This document shows, piece after piece, positions 25,464 to 35,158 of a stretch of 64,000 bases of DNA (position 1 is the stretch's first letter; every line of letters starts with the position of its first letter). Made by a program: the position numbers and the translations under genes. Source of the DNA: an uncultured Eubacteriales bacterium (GTDB lineage Bacteria > Bacillota > Clostridia > Oscillospirales > Oscillospiraceae); assembly GCA_900313925.1 (NCBI GenBank), contig OMTF01000012.1, positions 44,508 to 108,507 on the forward strand, written 5' to 3'. The notes under the pieces were generated by a model. It did no database searches, was not told the origin of the DNA, and was given only the letters and a program-made list of their open reading frames with translations.

Positions 25464-26492
25464 ATGCGGAAATCGGGAACCGGGGCCGAACGGGGAAGCA
25501 TCGGCGCCTGGACGGCTCTCGCACTGCTGACCGTACTGGTTTTTCTCCTCTGCCTCTGCGTTGGCAGCGTGACGGTACCGCTGAAGGAGATCCTGCGGAT
25601 TTTTTTCGGTGCGGCTACGAATCCAGCTGCGGAAAAAATAGTCCTCACGGTGCGGCTTCCCCGCGTACTGTGTGCGGCGCTGGTCGGTGCAGGTCTCAGC
25701 CTTTGCGGGGCGGCCATGCAGGGACTTTTGAAAAATCCGCTCGCTGACGGATACACGCTTGGAATTTCTTCCGGAGCGTCCCTCGGAGCCATTCTTGCGT
25801 TTCTGTTTCAGGTTTCCTTTGAAACCCTGCCTTTTTCCGGCACGATGGTTATGGCAAGTCTGTTTGCATTCCTGTCGCTTTTGGTGATTCTGGGCCTTGC
25901 CTACCGAGTGGATCGATCGCTTGCAACAAACACCATTATTTTAATCGGGATTATCTTTTCCATGTTTGCTTCCGCTCTTTCGAGCCTCCTGATTACCTTC
26001 GCAGGAGAAAAGATCCGCTCCATCACATTCTGGACACTGGGATCGCTTTCCGGAAGCACACTTGCGGACGCGGCAGCCCTGGGAGGAACCTTGCTGGTTT
26101 GCGGAGGGATTCTGATCGGGCAGGCAGAAGAATTGAACGCTTTTGCCATCGGGGAAGACAACGCACGTTCGATCGGAGTCAATATCCGGAAAAGCAGGCT
26201 TCTTGTTTTGGGTGCTTCCAGCGTTCTTGTCGGCGTAAGCGTCGCCGTCGGCGGAACGATCGGCTTTGTCGGCCTGGTCATTCCGCATATTCTGCGTCTG
26301 CTGGTCGGGCCTAACCACCGCAGGCTCCTGCCTGCATGCATTTTCGGGGGCATGTGCTTTCTCATGCTGGCCGATCTGGCGGCCAGAACCATTGTGCGTC
26401 CGGTAGAGCTTCCCATTGGTGTTGTGACTTCGATTATCGGAGCAATACTCTTTGTTGTAATCCTCTACCGCAGCCGCCGGCCAGCCGGGTAG
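25464..26492 (+). CDS. FecCD-family ABC transporter permease
   Basis: 342 aa, about nine to ten membrane segments. Family hallmarks: RLPRVLCAALVGAGLSLCGA, LLKNPLADGYTLGISSGAS, the coupling segment GFVGLVIPHILRL and PVELPIGVVTSIIGA. Transports iron-siderophore, heme or B12 with the upstream binding protein. A G-rich ribosome binding site precedes ATG; a terminator follows at once, so no ATPase gene is in the operon. Confidence 0.9.
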   Translation: MRKSGTGAERGSIGAWTALALLTVLVFLLCLCVGSVTVPLKEILRIFFGAATNPAAEKIVLTVRLPRVLCAALVGAGLSLCGAAMQGLLKNPLADGYTLGISSGASLGAILAFLFQVSFETLPFSGTMVMASLFAFLSLLVILGLAYRVDRSLATNTIILIGIIFSMFASALSSLLITFAGEKIRSITFWTLGSLSGSTLADAAALGGTLLVCGGILIGQAEELNAFAIGEDNARSIGVNIRKSRLLVLGASSVLVGVSVAVGGTIGFVGLVIPHILRLLVGPNHRRLLPACIFGGMCFLMLADLAARTIVRPVELPIGVVTSIIGAILFVVILYRSRRPAG

Positions 26493-26507
26493 AAATACCG
26501 CAAAACG

Positions 26508-26541
26508 AAAGAATCCCCGGCTCATGGCCGGGGATTCTTTT
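26508..26541. terminator. Bidirectional intrinsic terminator
   Basis: AAAGAATCCCCGGC/GCCGGGGATTCTTT, 14 bp, between converging genes. Confidence 0.9.
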
Positions 26542-26568
26542 GATTACAAAGGAACCTGTCAGCATAAA

Positions 26569-27651
26569 TCAGAGGGAAGGGGCATTGGGATCCATCGGAT
26601 CGGGACGCGGAGGGGCAACCTCATCATCCCGGATGGAAACATCCATATCAATGGCGGCCGTAGTTGCAGCGGCATCCTTCCCGCCGGCGCTGGTGTCTTC
26701 ATCGACACAGGCGTCCAGCTTCGGTTTCGGAGCGGGAGCAGCGGTTTTATCGACCGGTGTGGCGTCGCCAATCCCAAGAGACTCTCCGACAACACCCAGC
26801 GTGGAGACTACGTTCGCAATATCCGACGGCATAAAGATCTTCGTTGCGCGGCCGTTGGCTACATCCTTCAGCGCTTCTATCCCGCGCAGGCGCAGAACAC
26901 TTTCATCAATATTTGCTTTTTTCAGGGACTCGAGGCCTTGAGCCTGTGCCTGATAGACCATAGTTATTGACTTGGAGCGGCCTTCTGCCAGCGCAATCTG
27001 CGCATCACGCTCGGCTTCCGCAGCCAGAATCTTGGCCTGCTTATCGCCTTCGGCACGGCTGACGACGGCTTCCTGGTGCGCCTTGGCTTCCAGTACGGTC
27101 TGCCGGCGCTCACGTTCGGCCTTCATCTGCGTCGTCATGACACGTTCAATTTCCGCGGGCGGCTGAATGTTCTTGATTTCCACGCGCGTGACCTTAATGC
27201 CCCAGGGATCCGTCGCTTCATCCAGAACGGCCTGCATTTTGGAGTTGATAACCTCCCGACCGGTCAGGGTCTGGTCAAGTTCCATGGCGCCGATAACGCT
27301 TCGAAGCGTAGTCGCTGCAAGATTCTGCAGGCCGCTGACCGGGCGCTCAACGCCGTAAGCGTATAGCTGCGGGTCAAAGACGCGGCAGAACACAACCGAG
27401 TCGATTTGCATCGTGACGTTATCCTTCGTGATAACGGGCTGCGGCGGGAAATCCAGAACCTGTTCCTTCAGAGAGACCTTCTTCGCGATCCTGTCGATGA
27501 ACGGAACCTTTACATGGATACCGGCCGACCAGATGGTTTGAAATTTGCCAAGACGTTCCACTACATAGGCAGCAGCCTGCGGGACAATGTGAACATTGGC
27601 AAAGATGAGTACAAGGATAACCGCAAGTAAAATCCACAGTCCAGTGCTCAT
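26569..27651 (-). CDS. SPFH/Band 7 membrane protein (stomatin/QmcA-like)
   Basis: 360 aa. One N-terminal membrane segment (residues 5-20), then a prohibitin-homology domain: VVERLGKFQTIWSAG, RTVFDP-like FCRVFDPQLYAYG, and LRSVIGAMELDQTLT. A charged coiled coil (about residues 185-250) carries QEAVVSRAEGDKQAK. The acidic, Pro/Ala-rich tail is low complexity. Such proteins scaffold membrane microdomains, usually next to an NfeD protein, which is not seen here. Role unproven. Confidence 0.85.
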   Translation of the reverse strand: MSTGLWILLAVILVLIFANVHIVPQAAAYVVERLGKFQTIWSAGIHVKVPFIDRIAKKVSLKEQVLDFPPQPVITKDNVTMQIDSVVFCRVFDPQLYAYGVERPVSGLQNLAATTLRSVIGAMELDQTLTGREVINSKMQAVLDEATDPWGIKVTRVEIKNIQPPAEIERVMTTQMKAERERRQTVLEAKAHQEAVVSRAEGDKQAKILAAEAERDAQIALAEGRSKSITMVYQAQAQGLESLKKANIDESVLRLRGIEALKDVANGRATKIFMPSDIANVVSTLGVVGESLGIGDATPVDKTAAPAPKPKLDACVDEDTSAGGKDAAATTAAIDMDVSIRDDEVAPPRPDPMDPNAPSL

Positions 27652-28220
27652 AAATGTATTTTCTCCTTCCTGCTTTCTGCGACCGCAGAAAAATATTCTC
27701 TTACATCAATGCAGGGTCCGAAAGAATTTTCGGACACTTTGCATAGTTTGTAATCACTATATACCAAATTGGAAAAAAACTCACACTGAAATTGAAATAG
27801 CGAAAAATGCTCCTTGTGAAATTGCACAATCGGAAAAGGAAAAATTTTCTCATTTTTGCAGTAAGAAAGGGAAAATTCAAAAAAACGGGATTAGATCACA
27901 ATCCCGGAGAACTGTGCCGGTTTCGGAGGAAAACATTGTAAATTTATAAACAATTGGATAAAATGGAAACTGACTGTAGGTGCAAAAGCAATGTTTGGAG
28001 GCTAAAAAAACGCCGGAAAACCAAACTTTAACGGTCAAAAAAGGGGTAAAGAAAAATTTTGTCGCATTGAACAAAAAAGACGGACATTTCTTCAAAGAAC
28101 ATTTACGGCTTTCTTACCGAACCTTTACAAGCCGCTGCAGCGGAGGAAGAAAAGGGTTCGGCAACCGCGACAACAATGCTGCTGGTACGACCGGCAGGCC
28201 TTGAGGGGGGCTATTCGAAC
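27652..28220. other. AT-rich divergent intergenic region
   Basis: 569 nt holding no convincing gene. Small hairpins include GTCCGAAA/TTTTCGGAC near 27717 and CGGGATT/AATCCCG near 27886. It should contain the promoters of the stomatin-like gene (-) and of the large Fe-S flavoprotein (+), but no consensus pair stood out. Confidence 0.4.
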
Positions 28221-30953
28221 ATGGCACAAGAACGGGAACTCATTCTGAAGCTGGGCAAAAAGCTTACAGATCGCGCGGATGTCAAGCTGGGTCTTACGAA
28301 ACTGGATGCCAATTCACCGGAATATTACGGCCTGAACGTCATGGTAACCGATGAAATGGCGGAACTTGCGCTCAAAATGGATATCCGGAAACCATACACG
28401 CCGGCGGAACTTGCGAAGAAGGCGCACAAGCCGGAGGCATATGTGGAAGACGTCCTGGAAAAAATGGCGAAAATCGGCCTCGTAGAGTACAACTGGGAAA
28501 ACGAGGATCACCACAAGCAGTATGATCTTCCCTGCTTTATTCCCGGCAGTGCGGAATTTATGACCATGCATACGGAAGTTTCCGATGAACACACGGAGAT
28601 CGGAAAATTCTTCAAAACAATGGGAAGACTGCCGCTGGAAAAAGTGACGAAGATGGTTCCTCCCGGCGGAGCCGGCATCGGAATGCATGTAGTTCCGGTG
28701 GAGAAAGCGATTCCAAGCGATCAGATGAGCGTGGATCTGGAACACCTTTCCCATTGGCTCGATAAATACAAAGGACAGCAGTTTGCTGTGGGCATCTGTT
28801 CCTGCCGCCGCATGGAACGGCAGCAGAACAACGGCTGCGGGGAACTGGAAGACGAATGCTGCATTGGCGTCGGGGATCTGGCGACATACCTCATCGAGAC
28901 GGGCCTCGGCCGCTCTGCGACGCTGGAAGAAGTAAAAGACATACTCCAGCGCTGCGAAGACAACGGCTATGTTCATCAGATTACGAACATTGACGGACCA
29001 GACAAAATCATCGGCATCTGCAACTGCTGCTTGGGATCCTGCGTTGCGCTGCGGACTTCCCAGCTCTTTAATACGCCCAATATGTCCGCTTCCTCGTTCC
29101 GCGCGCATGTAACGAAGGAAAACTGCGTGGCCTGCGGAAAATGCGTGGAAGTCTGCCCGTCCGGTGCTGCCAAGCTGGGGCAGAAGCTCTGCTCCTCCAA
29201 GGGCCCCATTGAATATCCCGTGCAGCCGCTTCCCGATGACCTGCCCTGGGACGAAGGAAACTGGAACCCGAACTATATTCAGGACAATATGGAAAACTGC
29301 CACAAAACCGGAACGGCACCCTGCAAGACTGCCTGCCCGGCGCATATCGCCATGCAGGGCTATATCCGCATGGCGGCGGAAGGCCGATATATGGATGCTC
29401 TGAAGCTGATTAAGCTGGACAATCCGTTCCCGGCGGTATGCGGAAGCATCTGCAACCGCCCGTGCGAGTCGGCATGCACAAGAGGCCTTGTGGACGAACC
29501 GCTGGCGATCGATGAGATAAAGAAATTCATTGCCGAGCAGGAACTGAATGCGGACACGCGCTATATTCCGAAACGGAAACTGCGCAAAGGCACAACCGAT
29601 CCGTATCCGGAAAAGATTGCAATTATTGGAGCAGGCCCAGCCGGAATGACCTGCGCCTACTGGCTTGCCAATATGGGCTATGACAACGTAACCGTGTTTG
29701 AAAAGAATCCCACCCCGGGCGGCATGCTGACAATGGGCATTCCGAGCTTCCGACTGAATAAGGAAGTTGTCAACGCGGAAATAGATGTTCTGCGTCAAAT
29801 GGGAGTTCAGTTCCAGTGCGGAACTGAAGTCGGCAAGGACATTACGCTGGGAGAACTTCGGAAGCAGGGCTATAAGGCATTTTATATCGCCATCGGCGCA
29901 CAGAAATCAGCCCCGCTGCATGTTCCCGGGGAAAATCTGCACGGCGTATACGGCGGCGTGGAGTTTCTGCGGAAGGTCAACCAAGGAACCAAGCCGCGGA
30001 TCGGAAAGAAGTGCGCGGTGATCGGCGGCGGAAATGTGGCAATGGATGTCTGCCGCACCGCGGCGCGCCTGGGAGCGGAAACGACGGTAATCTACCGCCG
30101 CAGCGAGGAAGAAATGCCGGCGGACAGAGAAGAACTGGAAGAAGCGAAAGCAGAAGGAATCCGCTTTGCCTTCCTGCGGGCTCCTGCAGAAATTATCGGA
30201 GAAAAAGACCGTGTAAAGGCTATCAAGGTGGAAATTATGGAATTGGGAGAACCGGATTCCAAGGGACGCCGGAAACCGATAGGCACCGGGAAATTTGAAA
30301 CGATAGAAGTCGATTCCGTAATCGGTGCGATTGGACAGAAAGTCGACTGGGGAAAACTGGATACGGGAAAAATGACAAGAACGCAGAAGGATCTTGCGGC
30401 TGCGGACGGCATTACCTATCAGACGGGGGAGCCGGATATCTTTGTGGGCGGCGATGTGTTCTCCGGACCGAAGTTTGCCATCAACGCCATAGCCGCAGGA
30501 CGGGAAGGCGCGGAATCGATCCATCGCTATGTTCATTGGGGACAGAGCCTCACGCTGGCGCGCAATCTGCGCAACTTTACGGAAATGGATAAGGAAAATG
30601 CGCTTGTTCCTCTTGGATTTGACAACGCGCACAGGCAGAAAGTGCGTCATGATACAGCCAAGGCGAAAACCTTTGAAAATGACCGCGTAACGTTTACGGA
30701 GGAACAGGTTAAGAAGGAAGCCGCCCGCTGCCTTGGATGCGGGGCCTGTGTAGTGGATCAGAATAAATGCATAGGCTGCGGCCTGTGCACGACACGCTGC
30801 GAGTTTGACGCCATTCATTTGCGTCGGGATCACCCGGAAGCAACGCGCATGGTCCGTACGGAGGACAAATTCAAGGAAATACTGCCCTACGCAGCGAAAC
30901 GTGCCATGAAGATTAAGATTCGTCAAATGAGGGAAAAACACAGCGGGAAATAA
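28221..30953 (+). CDS. Large Fe-S FAD-dependent oxidoreductase (GltD-like with ferredoxin domains)
   Basis: 910 aa. Residues 1-110 look like a winged-helix segment. A Cys-rich region follows (CSCRRMERQQ...CC and CNCCLGSC), then a ferredoxin motif CVACGKCVEVCP (about 301-312). The glutamate-synthase-beta-like unit starts with its own Cys clusters (CPAHIAMQGYI, CGSICNRPCESAC) and has FAD motif IIGAGPAGMT (about 468) and NAD(P) motif IGGGNVAMD (about 600). The tail carries CIGCGLCTTRC. It is likely an NAD(P)H:ferredoxin-type electron-transfer enzyme; the exact donor and acceptor are unknown. 12 nt upstream of hypA. Confidence 0.75.
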   Translation: MAQERELILKLGKKLTDRADVKLGLTKLDANSPEYYGLNVMVTDEMAELALKMDIRKPYTPAELAKKAHKPEAYVEDVLEKMAKIGLVEYNWENEDHHKQYDLPCFIPGSAEFMTMHTEVSDEHTEIGKFFKTMGRLPLEKVTKMVPPGGAGIGMHVVPVEKAIPSDQMSVDLEHLSHWLDKYKGQQFAVGICSCRRMERQQNNGCGELEDECCIGVGDLATYLIETGLGRSATLEEVKDILQRCEDNGYVHQITNIDGPDKIIGICNCCLGSCVALRTSQLFNTPNMSASSFRAHVTKENCVACGKCVEVCPSGAAKLGQKLCSSKGPIEYPVQPLPDDLPWDEGNWNPNYIQDNMENCHKTGTAPCKTACPAHIAMQGYIRMAAEGRYMDALKLIKLDNPFPAVCGSICNRPCESACTRGLVDEPLAIDEIKKFIAEQELNADTRYIPKRKLRKGTTDPYPEKIAIIGAGPAGMTCAYWLANMGYDNVTVFEKNPTPGGMLTMGIPSFRLNKEVVNAEIDVLRQMGVQFQCGTEVGKDITLGELRKQGYKAFYIAIGAQKSAPLHVPGENLHGVYGGVEFLRKVNQGTKPRIGKKCAVIGGGNVAMDVCRTAARLGAETTVIYRRSEEEMPADREELEEAKAEGIRFAFLRAPAEIIGEKDRVKAIKVEIMELGEPDSKGRRKPIGTGKFETIEVDSVIGAIGQKVDWGKLDTGKMTRTQKDLAAADGITYQTGEPDIFVGGDVFSGPKFAINAIAAGREGAESIHRYVHWGQSLTLARNLRNFTEMDKENALVPLGFDNAHRQKVRHDTAKAKTFENDRVTFTEEQVKKEAARCLGCGACVVDQNKCIGCGLCTTRCEFDAIHLRRDHPEATRMVRTEDKFKEILPYAAKRAMKIKIRQMREKHSGK

Positions 30954-30965
30954 GGAAGCAAAAAA

Positions 30966-31310
30966 ATGCACGAACTTGGAACAGTGTTTTATATCATTGA
31001 CGAACTTGAAAAGGTCTGCAAGGAAAACAGTCTTACGAAAGTGGGCAGCGTCACGCTGGAAATCGGAGAAGTCAGCGGAATAATTCCAGATTACCTGAGT
31101 AAATGCTGGGATTGGGCTGTGGAACGGACGGATTTCATGAAAGGTGCAAAGCTCAAGATCGAAACGCTTCCGGCTGTTACCTACTGCCAGAACTGCGAAA
31201 AGACATATCCGACAATGGAATACGGGAAAACCTGTCCCTATTGTCAAAGCGGCGACACTTATCTTCTGACAGGAAACGAGTATAATATCCGGGAAATTGA
31301 GGCAATGTAG
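30966..31310 (+). CDS. hypA: HypA-like nickel metallochaperone
   Basis: 114 aa. Begins MHELG, carrying the His2/Glu3 nickel site of HypA, and has the zinc site CQNCEKTYP...CPYC (residues about 74-96). Family role: delivers nickel for [NiFe] hydrogenase or urease maturation together with HypB. No hypB, hydrogenase large subunit or urease gene lies in the window. Placed 12 nt after the Fe-S flavoprotein gene, so it is probably co-expressed with it, which is an association worth testing. Confidence 0.85.
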   Translation: MHELGTVFYIIDELEKVCKENSLTKVGSVTLEIGEVSGIIPDYLSKCWDWAVERTDFMKGAKLKIETLPAVTYCQNCEKTYPTMEYGKTCPYCQSGDTYLLTGNEYNIREIEAM

Positions 31311-31346
31311 CGAAGTTTACGACGGAAAATCCGAAAGGCAAAGACC

Positions 31347-31391
31347 GTAAAGCCACACCGGGCGGTGAAGACCGCTTTGGTGTGGCTTTAC
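31347..31391 (+). terminator. Large hairpin after hypA, possible terminator
   Basis: GTAAAGCCACACC/GGTGTGGCTTTAC perfect 13-bp stem with an inner GCGGT/ACCGC stem. No U-run follows immediately. The remaining gap to 31637 is AT-rich and shows no gene. Confidence 0.5.
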
Positions 31392-31637
31392 GAGCAAATT
31401 TAATATGCCGTATTGTAATATTCTTAATAATAATTTAAAGAAAAAACCAAATTTATTTTAAGAATAATTCAACACAGAGGGATATCATAAACCTCAACAC
31501 CGCAGACGAGACGGAGTGCGAGGAGAGAGCATGTATTTACTTTTTCCTTTTTTATGCTAGTATGTATACCTGCTGTGCGCGCCGGTCCTGTGCGGAAGGT
31601 TTGTGAAACAGTATATTATCCCGAGGAGTATTCATTC

Positions 31638-32213
31638 ATGCGTTGCGAAGATCACTATATGCTGGGCTGCTTTCTTTTAGAGCAGAGCAGCGTTCCTATA
31701 CGCCCGGCCTGCCGTCGTATGTTTCTCATGGGCTGCGTAGAGCCGGATATCAACCTTTTGACATTCATTAGAGGAACAAATAAAAAGCGTTTTTTACGAG
31801 GGCATTGCGCACAGAGTTCCGAAAAACATCTCAAAAAGCTGCTGAACAAGTTCACCGATGCGGGAGTCAGCACGCCGATGCAGTGGTTCCTTCTTGGAAC
31901 GGCGATGCATTATCTGGCGGACAGCTTCGTATATGTCCATAATGACTATGTCCGAGTCCGCCACAGCGAACACAGAAACTATGAAATACGCCTGCATGAA
32001 ACGCTCCGTGTATGCCTTGCCAAGTGGAAGCCGGGGACCGGAAAGTCGCTTCCCTTCGCGGAAGGGCTGGAGGCATGGCATGAGAAATACAGAAGCGAAG
32101 CGCCGTCTATCCGCACAGACTGCCAATACGTCATAGCAGCGGCGGTCCTGGTGTATACGCAACTGAGAAAAGACGCCCGTCGTCCGATGCCGGGAATTCC
32201 GCAGCTGGCTTAA
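31638..32213 (+). CDS. Zinc-dependent phospholipase C family protein
   Basis: 191 aa. The start at 31638 is preferred (GAGGAG 9 nt upstream); an in-frame ATG at 31554 is possible. Matches the S1-P1/zinc phospholipase C fold found in Clostridia: HYMLGCFLLE, MGCVEPDIN, and the metal-binding GTAMHYLADSFVYVHND block with conserved His and Asp. No signal peptide if the internal start is right, so an intracellular or atypically exported enzyme. Function beyond family unknown. Confidence 0.7.
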   Translation: MRCEDHYMLGCFLLEQSSVPIRPACRRMFLMGCVEPDINLLTFIRGTNKKRFLRGHCAQSSEKHLKKLLNKFTDAGVSTPMQWFLLGTAMHYLADSFVYVHNDYVRVRHSEHRNYEIRLHETLRVCLAKWKPGTGKSLPFAEGLEAWHEKYRSEAPSIRTDCQYVIAAAVLVYTQLRKDARRPMPGIPQLA

Positions 32214-32350
32214 TGCCGCAGAAAAGAAGGGGCGCCGGCATAAAGCGAAAATCCGGGAAAACCGAGTCTGCCGCTCCTTTGAGTTCCGAAATTCGACCGC
32301 GATTTCCGTTTCCGCACATTTTCGTTTTCTGTTTCATTTTTAAATAACAG

Positions 32351-32378
32351 CAGCCCAGCTAAAATTTTAGCTGGGCTG
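32351..32378 (-). terminator. Perfect palindromic terminator
   Basis: 28-nt perfect inverted repeat, half-site CAGCCCAGCTAAAA, followed in the minus direction by a T-rich stretch; ends the acyl-CoA dehydrogenase transcript. Confidence 0.7.
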
Positions 32379-32415
32379 TATGGATCGATTCCGGTCTGGA
32401 GATGGACAGACGTTT

Positions 32416-33582
32416 TCAGTACAGCATCTCCGGCGGGTTATTGTATAGCGCATTGGAAATAATGATCTTGCAGATTTGCGAAGTACCCTCCATCGTTGTA
32501 AACAGGAGACTGTCCCGCAGACGCCGCTCATTATTTACTCTCTTATCATAGCCGATGGCACCATGCAGCTGGGCTGCGCTTGTGCAGGTACTCTGGCACA
32601 TCTCGCAGGAGAAAAGTTTCAGTTCGGCAATATCCACGGAAGCAGGGTCGCCGGCTTCATAGATGTCTGCAGTATGGTACAGCATATGCCGGGCGAGGCT
32701 GATATTCGTCATCATTTCTGCAATGGGGAAGGAAACTCCCTGATACCCGGAAATGCGCCGGCCCAAATAAGACCTGTTTTTCGTATAACTTACCACATCC
32801 TCCAGCGCACCCTGCGCAAGCCCGATGGCGACGGCGGATAAGGCCAGCCGGCCGGAATTAAGGGCCCTTTTTATCAGGTGATATCCGCTGTCCGGAACAT
32901 CCGGGTTGCTGATAAGCGCCTTCGGAGGCAAATGGCAGTCATGAAAGAAAATGTTGCTGGTCGGATCGTTGTTCATTCCGACCAGGTTTGCCCGTTCGCT
33001 GTCATCGACCCCCGGTGTATGGGAATCGACAAAGAAAAGACTGATATCATGGCTTCTGCCATGCGGAGTCGTACGGGCGGCGACGATATAACCGTCCGCA
33101 ACGCCGGCATTGGAAATCCAGCACTTGCTCCCGTTGAGGATCCAGCCGTCACCGTGCCACTGCGCGTAGGTATTGATTGCGAAAGCGTCGGACCCGCCGG
33201 CATCTTCACTCAGGGCAAGCGTCAGGATCTTTTCCCCCTGGATGGCGGGCATGAGCCATTCCTGTTTCTGCTGCTCCGTAACAGCATCCACCAGGGAATA
33301 GCACACCTGCATGGTATTTGCCGTATATACGAGTCCCAGGGAAGCAAGACCGCGGGAAATTTCCTCAAGAAAAATCATACAGCTCCGGAGACTTTTTCCC
33401 TGCCCTCCCAATTCTTTTGGAAAAGAAAGGGCCGGATAGCCGGCCTCGCGGATTTTACGGACAAGCTCCACCGGATATATTTTTGATGCGTCAAGCTCTG
33501 TTGCCCCGGGCAGGATCTCCCGATCCGTAAATTCCCGGATTTCTTTCCGCAGAGCAAGTTCCTCTTCTGTCAGACAATACAT
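32416..33582 (-). CDS. Acyl-CoA dehydrogenase (first of two)
   Basis: 388 aa; the start at 33582 follows GGAGT. FAD/substrate signatures: LALSEDAGGSDA, WISNAGVADGYIVAA, and the catalytic Glu in TTMEGTSQI. It is more diverged than the copy at 35505 (Met instead of Tyr before EGT) and lies on the opposite strand, separated by the HTH-DRTGG-CBS-hotdog regulator. Oxidises an acyl-CoA to the enoyl-CoA using an electron-transfer flavoprotein not encoded nearby. Chain preference unknown. Confidence 0.85.
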   Translation of the reverse strand: MYCLTEEELALRKEIREFTDREILPGATELDASKIYPVELVRKIREAGYPALSFPKELGGQGKSLRSCMIFLEEISRGLASLGLVYTANTMQVCYSLVDAVTEQQKQEWLMPAIQGEKILTLALSEDAGGSDAFAINTYAQWHGDGWILNGSKCWISNAGVADGYIVAARTTPHGRSHDISLFFVDSHTPGVDDSERANLVGMNNDPTSNIFFHDCHLPPKALISNPDVPDSGYHLIKRALNSGRLALSAVAIGLAQGALEDVVSYTKNRSYLGRRISGYQGVSFPIAEMMTNISLARHMLYHTADIYEAGDPASVDIAELKLFSCEMCQSTCTSAAQLHGAIGYDKRVNNERRLRDSLLFTTMEGTSQICKIIISNALYNNPPEMLY

Positions 33583-33704
33583 TATGAAAGGACTCCTTCC
33601 TGCTGTGTGCGGCGCCCTCATAACGCCCTGCCCACACGTCCATCATTCTAACACTTTTCTCTAAAAACATGCAGAGAAAATATTACTTTTCCGGCGCAAA
33701 TTCT

Positions 33705-35033
33705 TTACTTCGCCGCATCCGGATCGCCTATCGGTGCAAAATCGAGCGTCAGACTGACCAGGGCATAGCGGGCTGTGTCATCATACATTTCGGCTTCTAT
33801 CACGCAGCCGGTGGTACTGCTGCGCCGGATAGTGCTGTCAATCATCACGTCCCCGCTGAGCCCCTTTTCCTCCAGAGTATAGAAGGAGCCGGTAGAGTAG
33901 CTGATATTCCTGTTGAAGGCTTTCCGGCAGTGCCTTTCCGCGGCGGCCAGCAGGCAGGGCAGCAGAAGAGACGAAGAGATCTGCGTTTCCGTTGTAACAT
34001 CCGGAAGGTGAACGGAATAGGTAATGATCTGCTTTTCCTCATTCTGATCAATTTCCGACATGGATTTTGTATAGCGATCCAGCGGCTTGCCTGCAGAGCT
34101 GCTGCTGTACAGGCTGTAGCGAAGAATATCGTCGGAATTGACGATGCCGCTCAGCTTTCCGCCCGTTTCTACGAATGCGGAGCTGCAGCCCGTGGCAAGC
34201 ATTTTTTCCATGACGTCCTGCATGTTGTCATTTTCCGTGACGGTGCAGGGATATGGCCCCTGCCGGTAGACCTGGGCGATTTTCTGCGAGAGCTGCGCAG
34301 AGGTTGCCTGCTCGACGCTGATCGACCCGCAGATGCTCAGATCCTGTTCCACAACCGGCTGGACCAGCAGCTGTGAAAGTTCTTTCTGATGAAACCGATA
34401 CCAGTCGGTGATGTAATCGTTGTAAAAGAGATACTGCGGCGTGCGCATCCAGTTTCGAACGCAGTCCGTTCCCTGCTGCGTTGGCCCTTTTCGATTTCCC
34501 AGAAGGCAGTCGTAAGAGGACAGCAGCATGGAGGCATCCTGCGATGACGAAAGGATGCAAAGATGCTTTGCCTGAGCGAGTCGAAGCACCGCATCCGAAG
34601 GAAGTGTCCCCATCGTGAGCAGCAGATGTACGCCGCATTCCAACGCACAGTTCTGAATCTCAGTCTGATCTCCGCACAGGCAGAAGCTGTTGGGAGGACA
34701 TTCCTGGAGGAGCTTTCGGATCTGGTCCGTACTTCCGCAGGCGGAAAGAAGCCTCGTCGGTTCAAAATGCAGATGCGTTTCCCCGCAGATCACCCGAAGT
34801 CCCAGACGCTGCACGACCTCCGAAGCCATAACGCCGCCGGTGCACCCGGCAATGCGGACACTGCCGACTTTGCTCTTCGTCGCAACAAGTCCGGTGCTTT
34901 CCGCGGCTTTAATGGCTTTATAGGCGGTTCCCTCACTGATTTGAAGCTTTGCCGCAAGAGAGCGGATGGAAAACGAAGTCCCCGGAGACATTTTCCGAAT
35001 ATAGTCCAGAATCTTTTCCTGCTTGCTTACCAT
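33705..35033 (-). CDS. HTH-DRTGG-CBS-hotdog regulator (YtoI-like)
   Basis: 442 aa; start after AGGAAAGGGG. Domain order: GntR-like winged helix (KQEKILDYIRK, LAAKLQISEGTAYKAIKA), DRTGG-like domain (about 80-190), CBS pair (about 240-300, ending GIVNSDDILRYSL) and a C-terminal hotdog thioesterase-like domain (about 315-440). Family members such as Bacillus YtoI are uncharacterised regulators. The hotdog fold and the acyl-CoA gene neighbourhood suggest sensing of an acyl-CoA, with adenine nucleotide input at CBS. Divergent from the 35505-38995 operon. Confidence 0.75.
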   Translation of the reverse strand: MVSKQEKILDYIRKMSPGTSFSIRSLAAKLQISEGTAYKAIKAAESTGLVATKSKVGSVRIAGCTGGVMASEVVQRLGLRVICGETHLHFEPTRLLSACGSTDQIRKLLQECPPNSFCLCGDQTEIQNCALECGVHLLLTMGTLPSDAVLRLAQAKHLCILSSSQDASMLLSSYDCLLGNRKGPTQQGTDCVRNWMRTPQYLFYNDYITDWYRFHQKELSQLLVQPVVEQDLSICGSISVEQATSAQLSQKIAQVYRQGPYPCTVTENDNMQDVMEKMLATGCSSAFVETGGKLSGIVNSDDILRYSLYSSSSAGKPLDRYTKSMSEIDQNEEKQIITYSVHLPDVTTETQISSSLLLPCLLAAAERHCRKAFNRNISYSTGSFYTLEEKGLSGDVMIDSTIRRSSTTGCVIEAEMYDDTARYALVSLTLDFAPIGDPDAAK

Positions 35034-35158
35034 GCGAACCCCTTTCCTTCCCAGCACCGGAAACCATCCCATTGCAGCGTTCCTGCTCCTTTGTGGATTG
35101 CGATACGATGAGAATTTATCAATTTATGAACTTTCTTCGACAAGAAACTATAACAGAT

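Noticed and set aside
28314..29798. 494-codon minus-strand frame opposite the Fe-S flavoprotein
   Set aside because: Antisense artefact; no recognised domain and no ribosome binding site.
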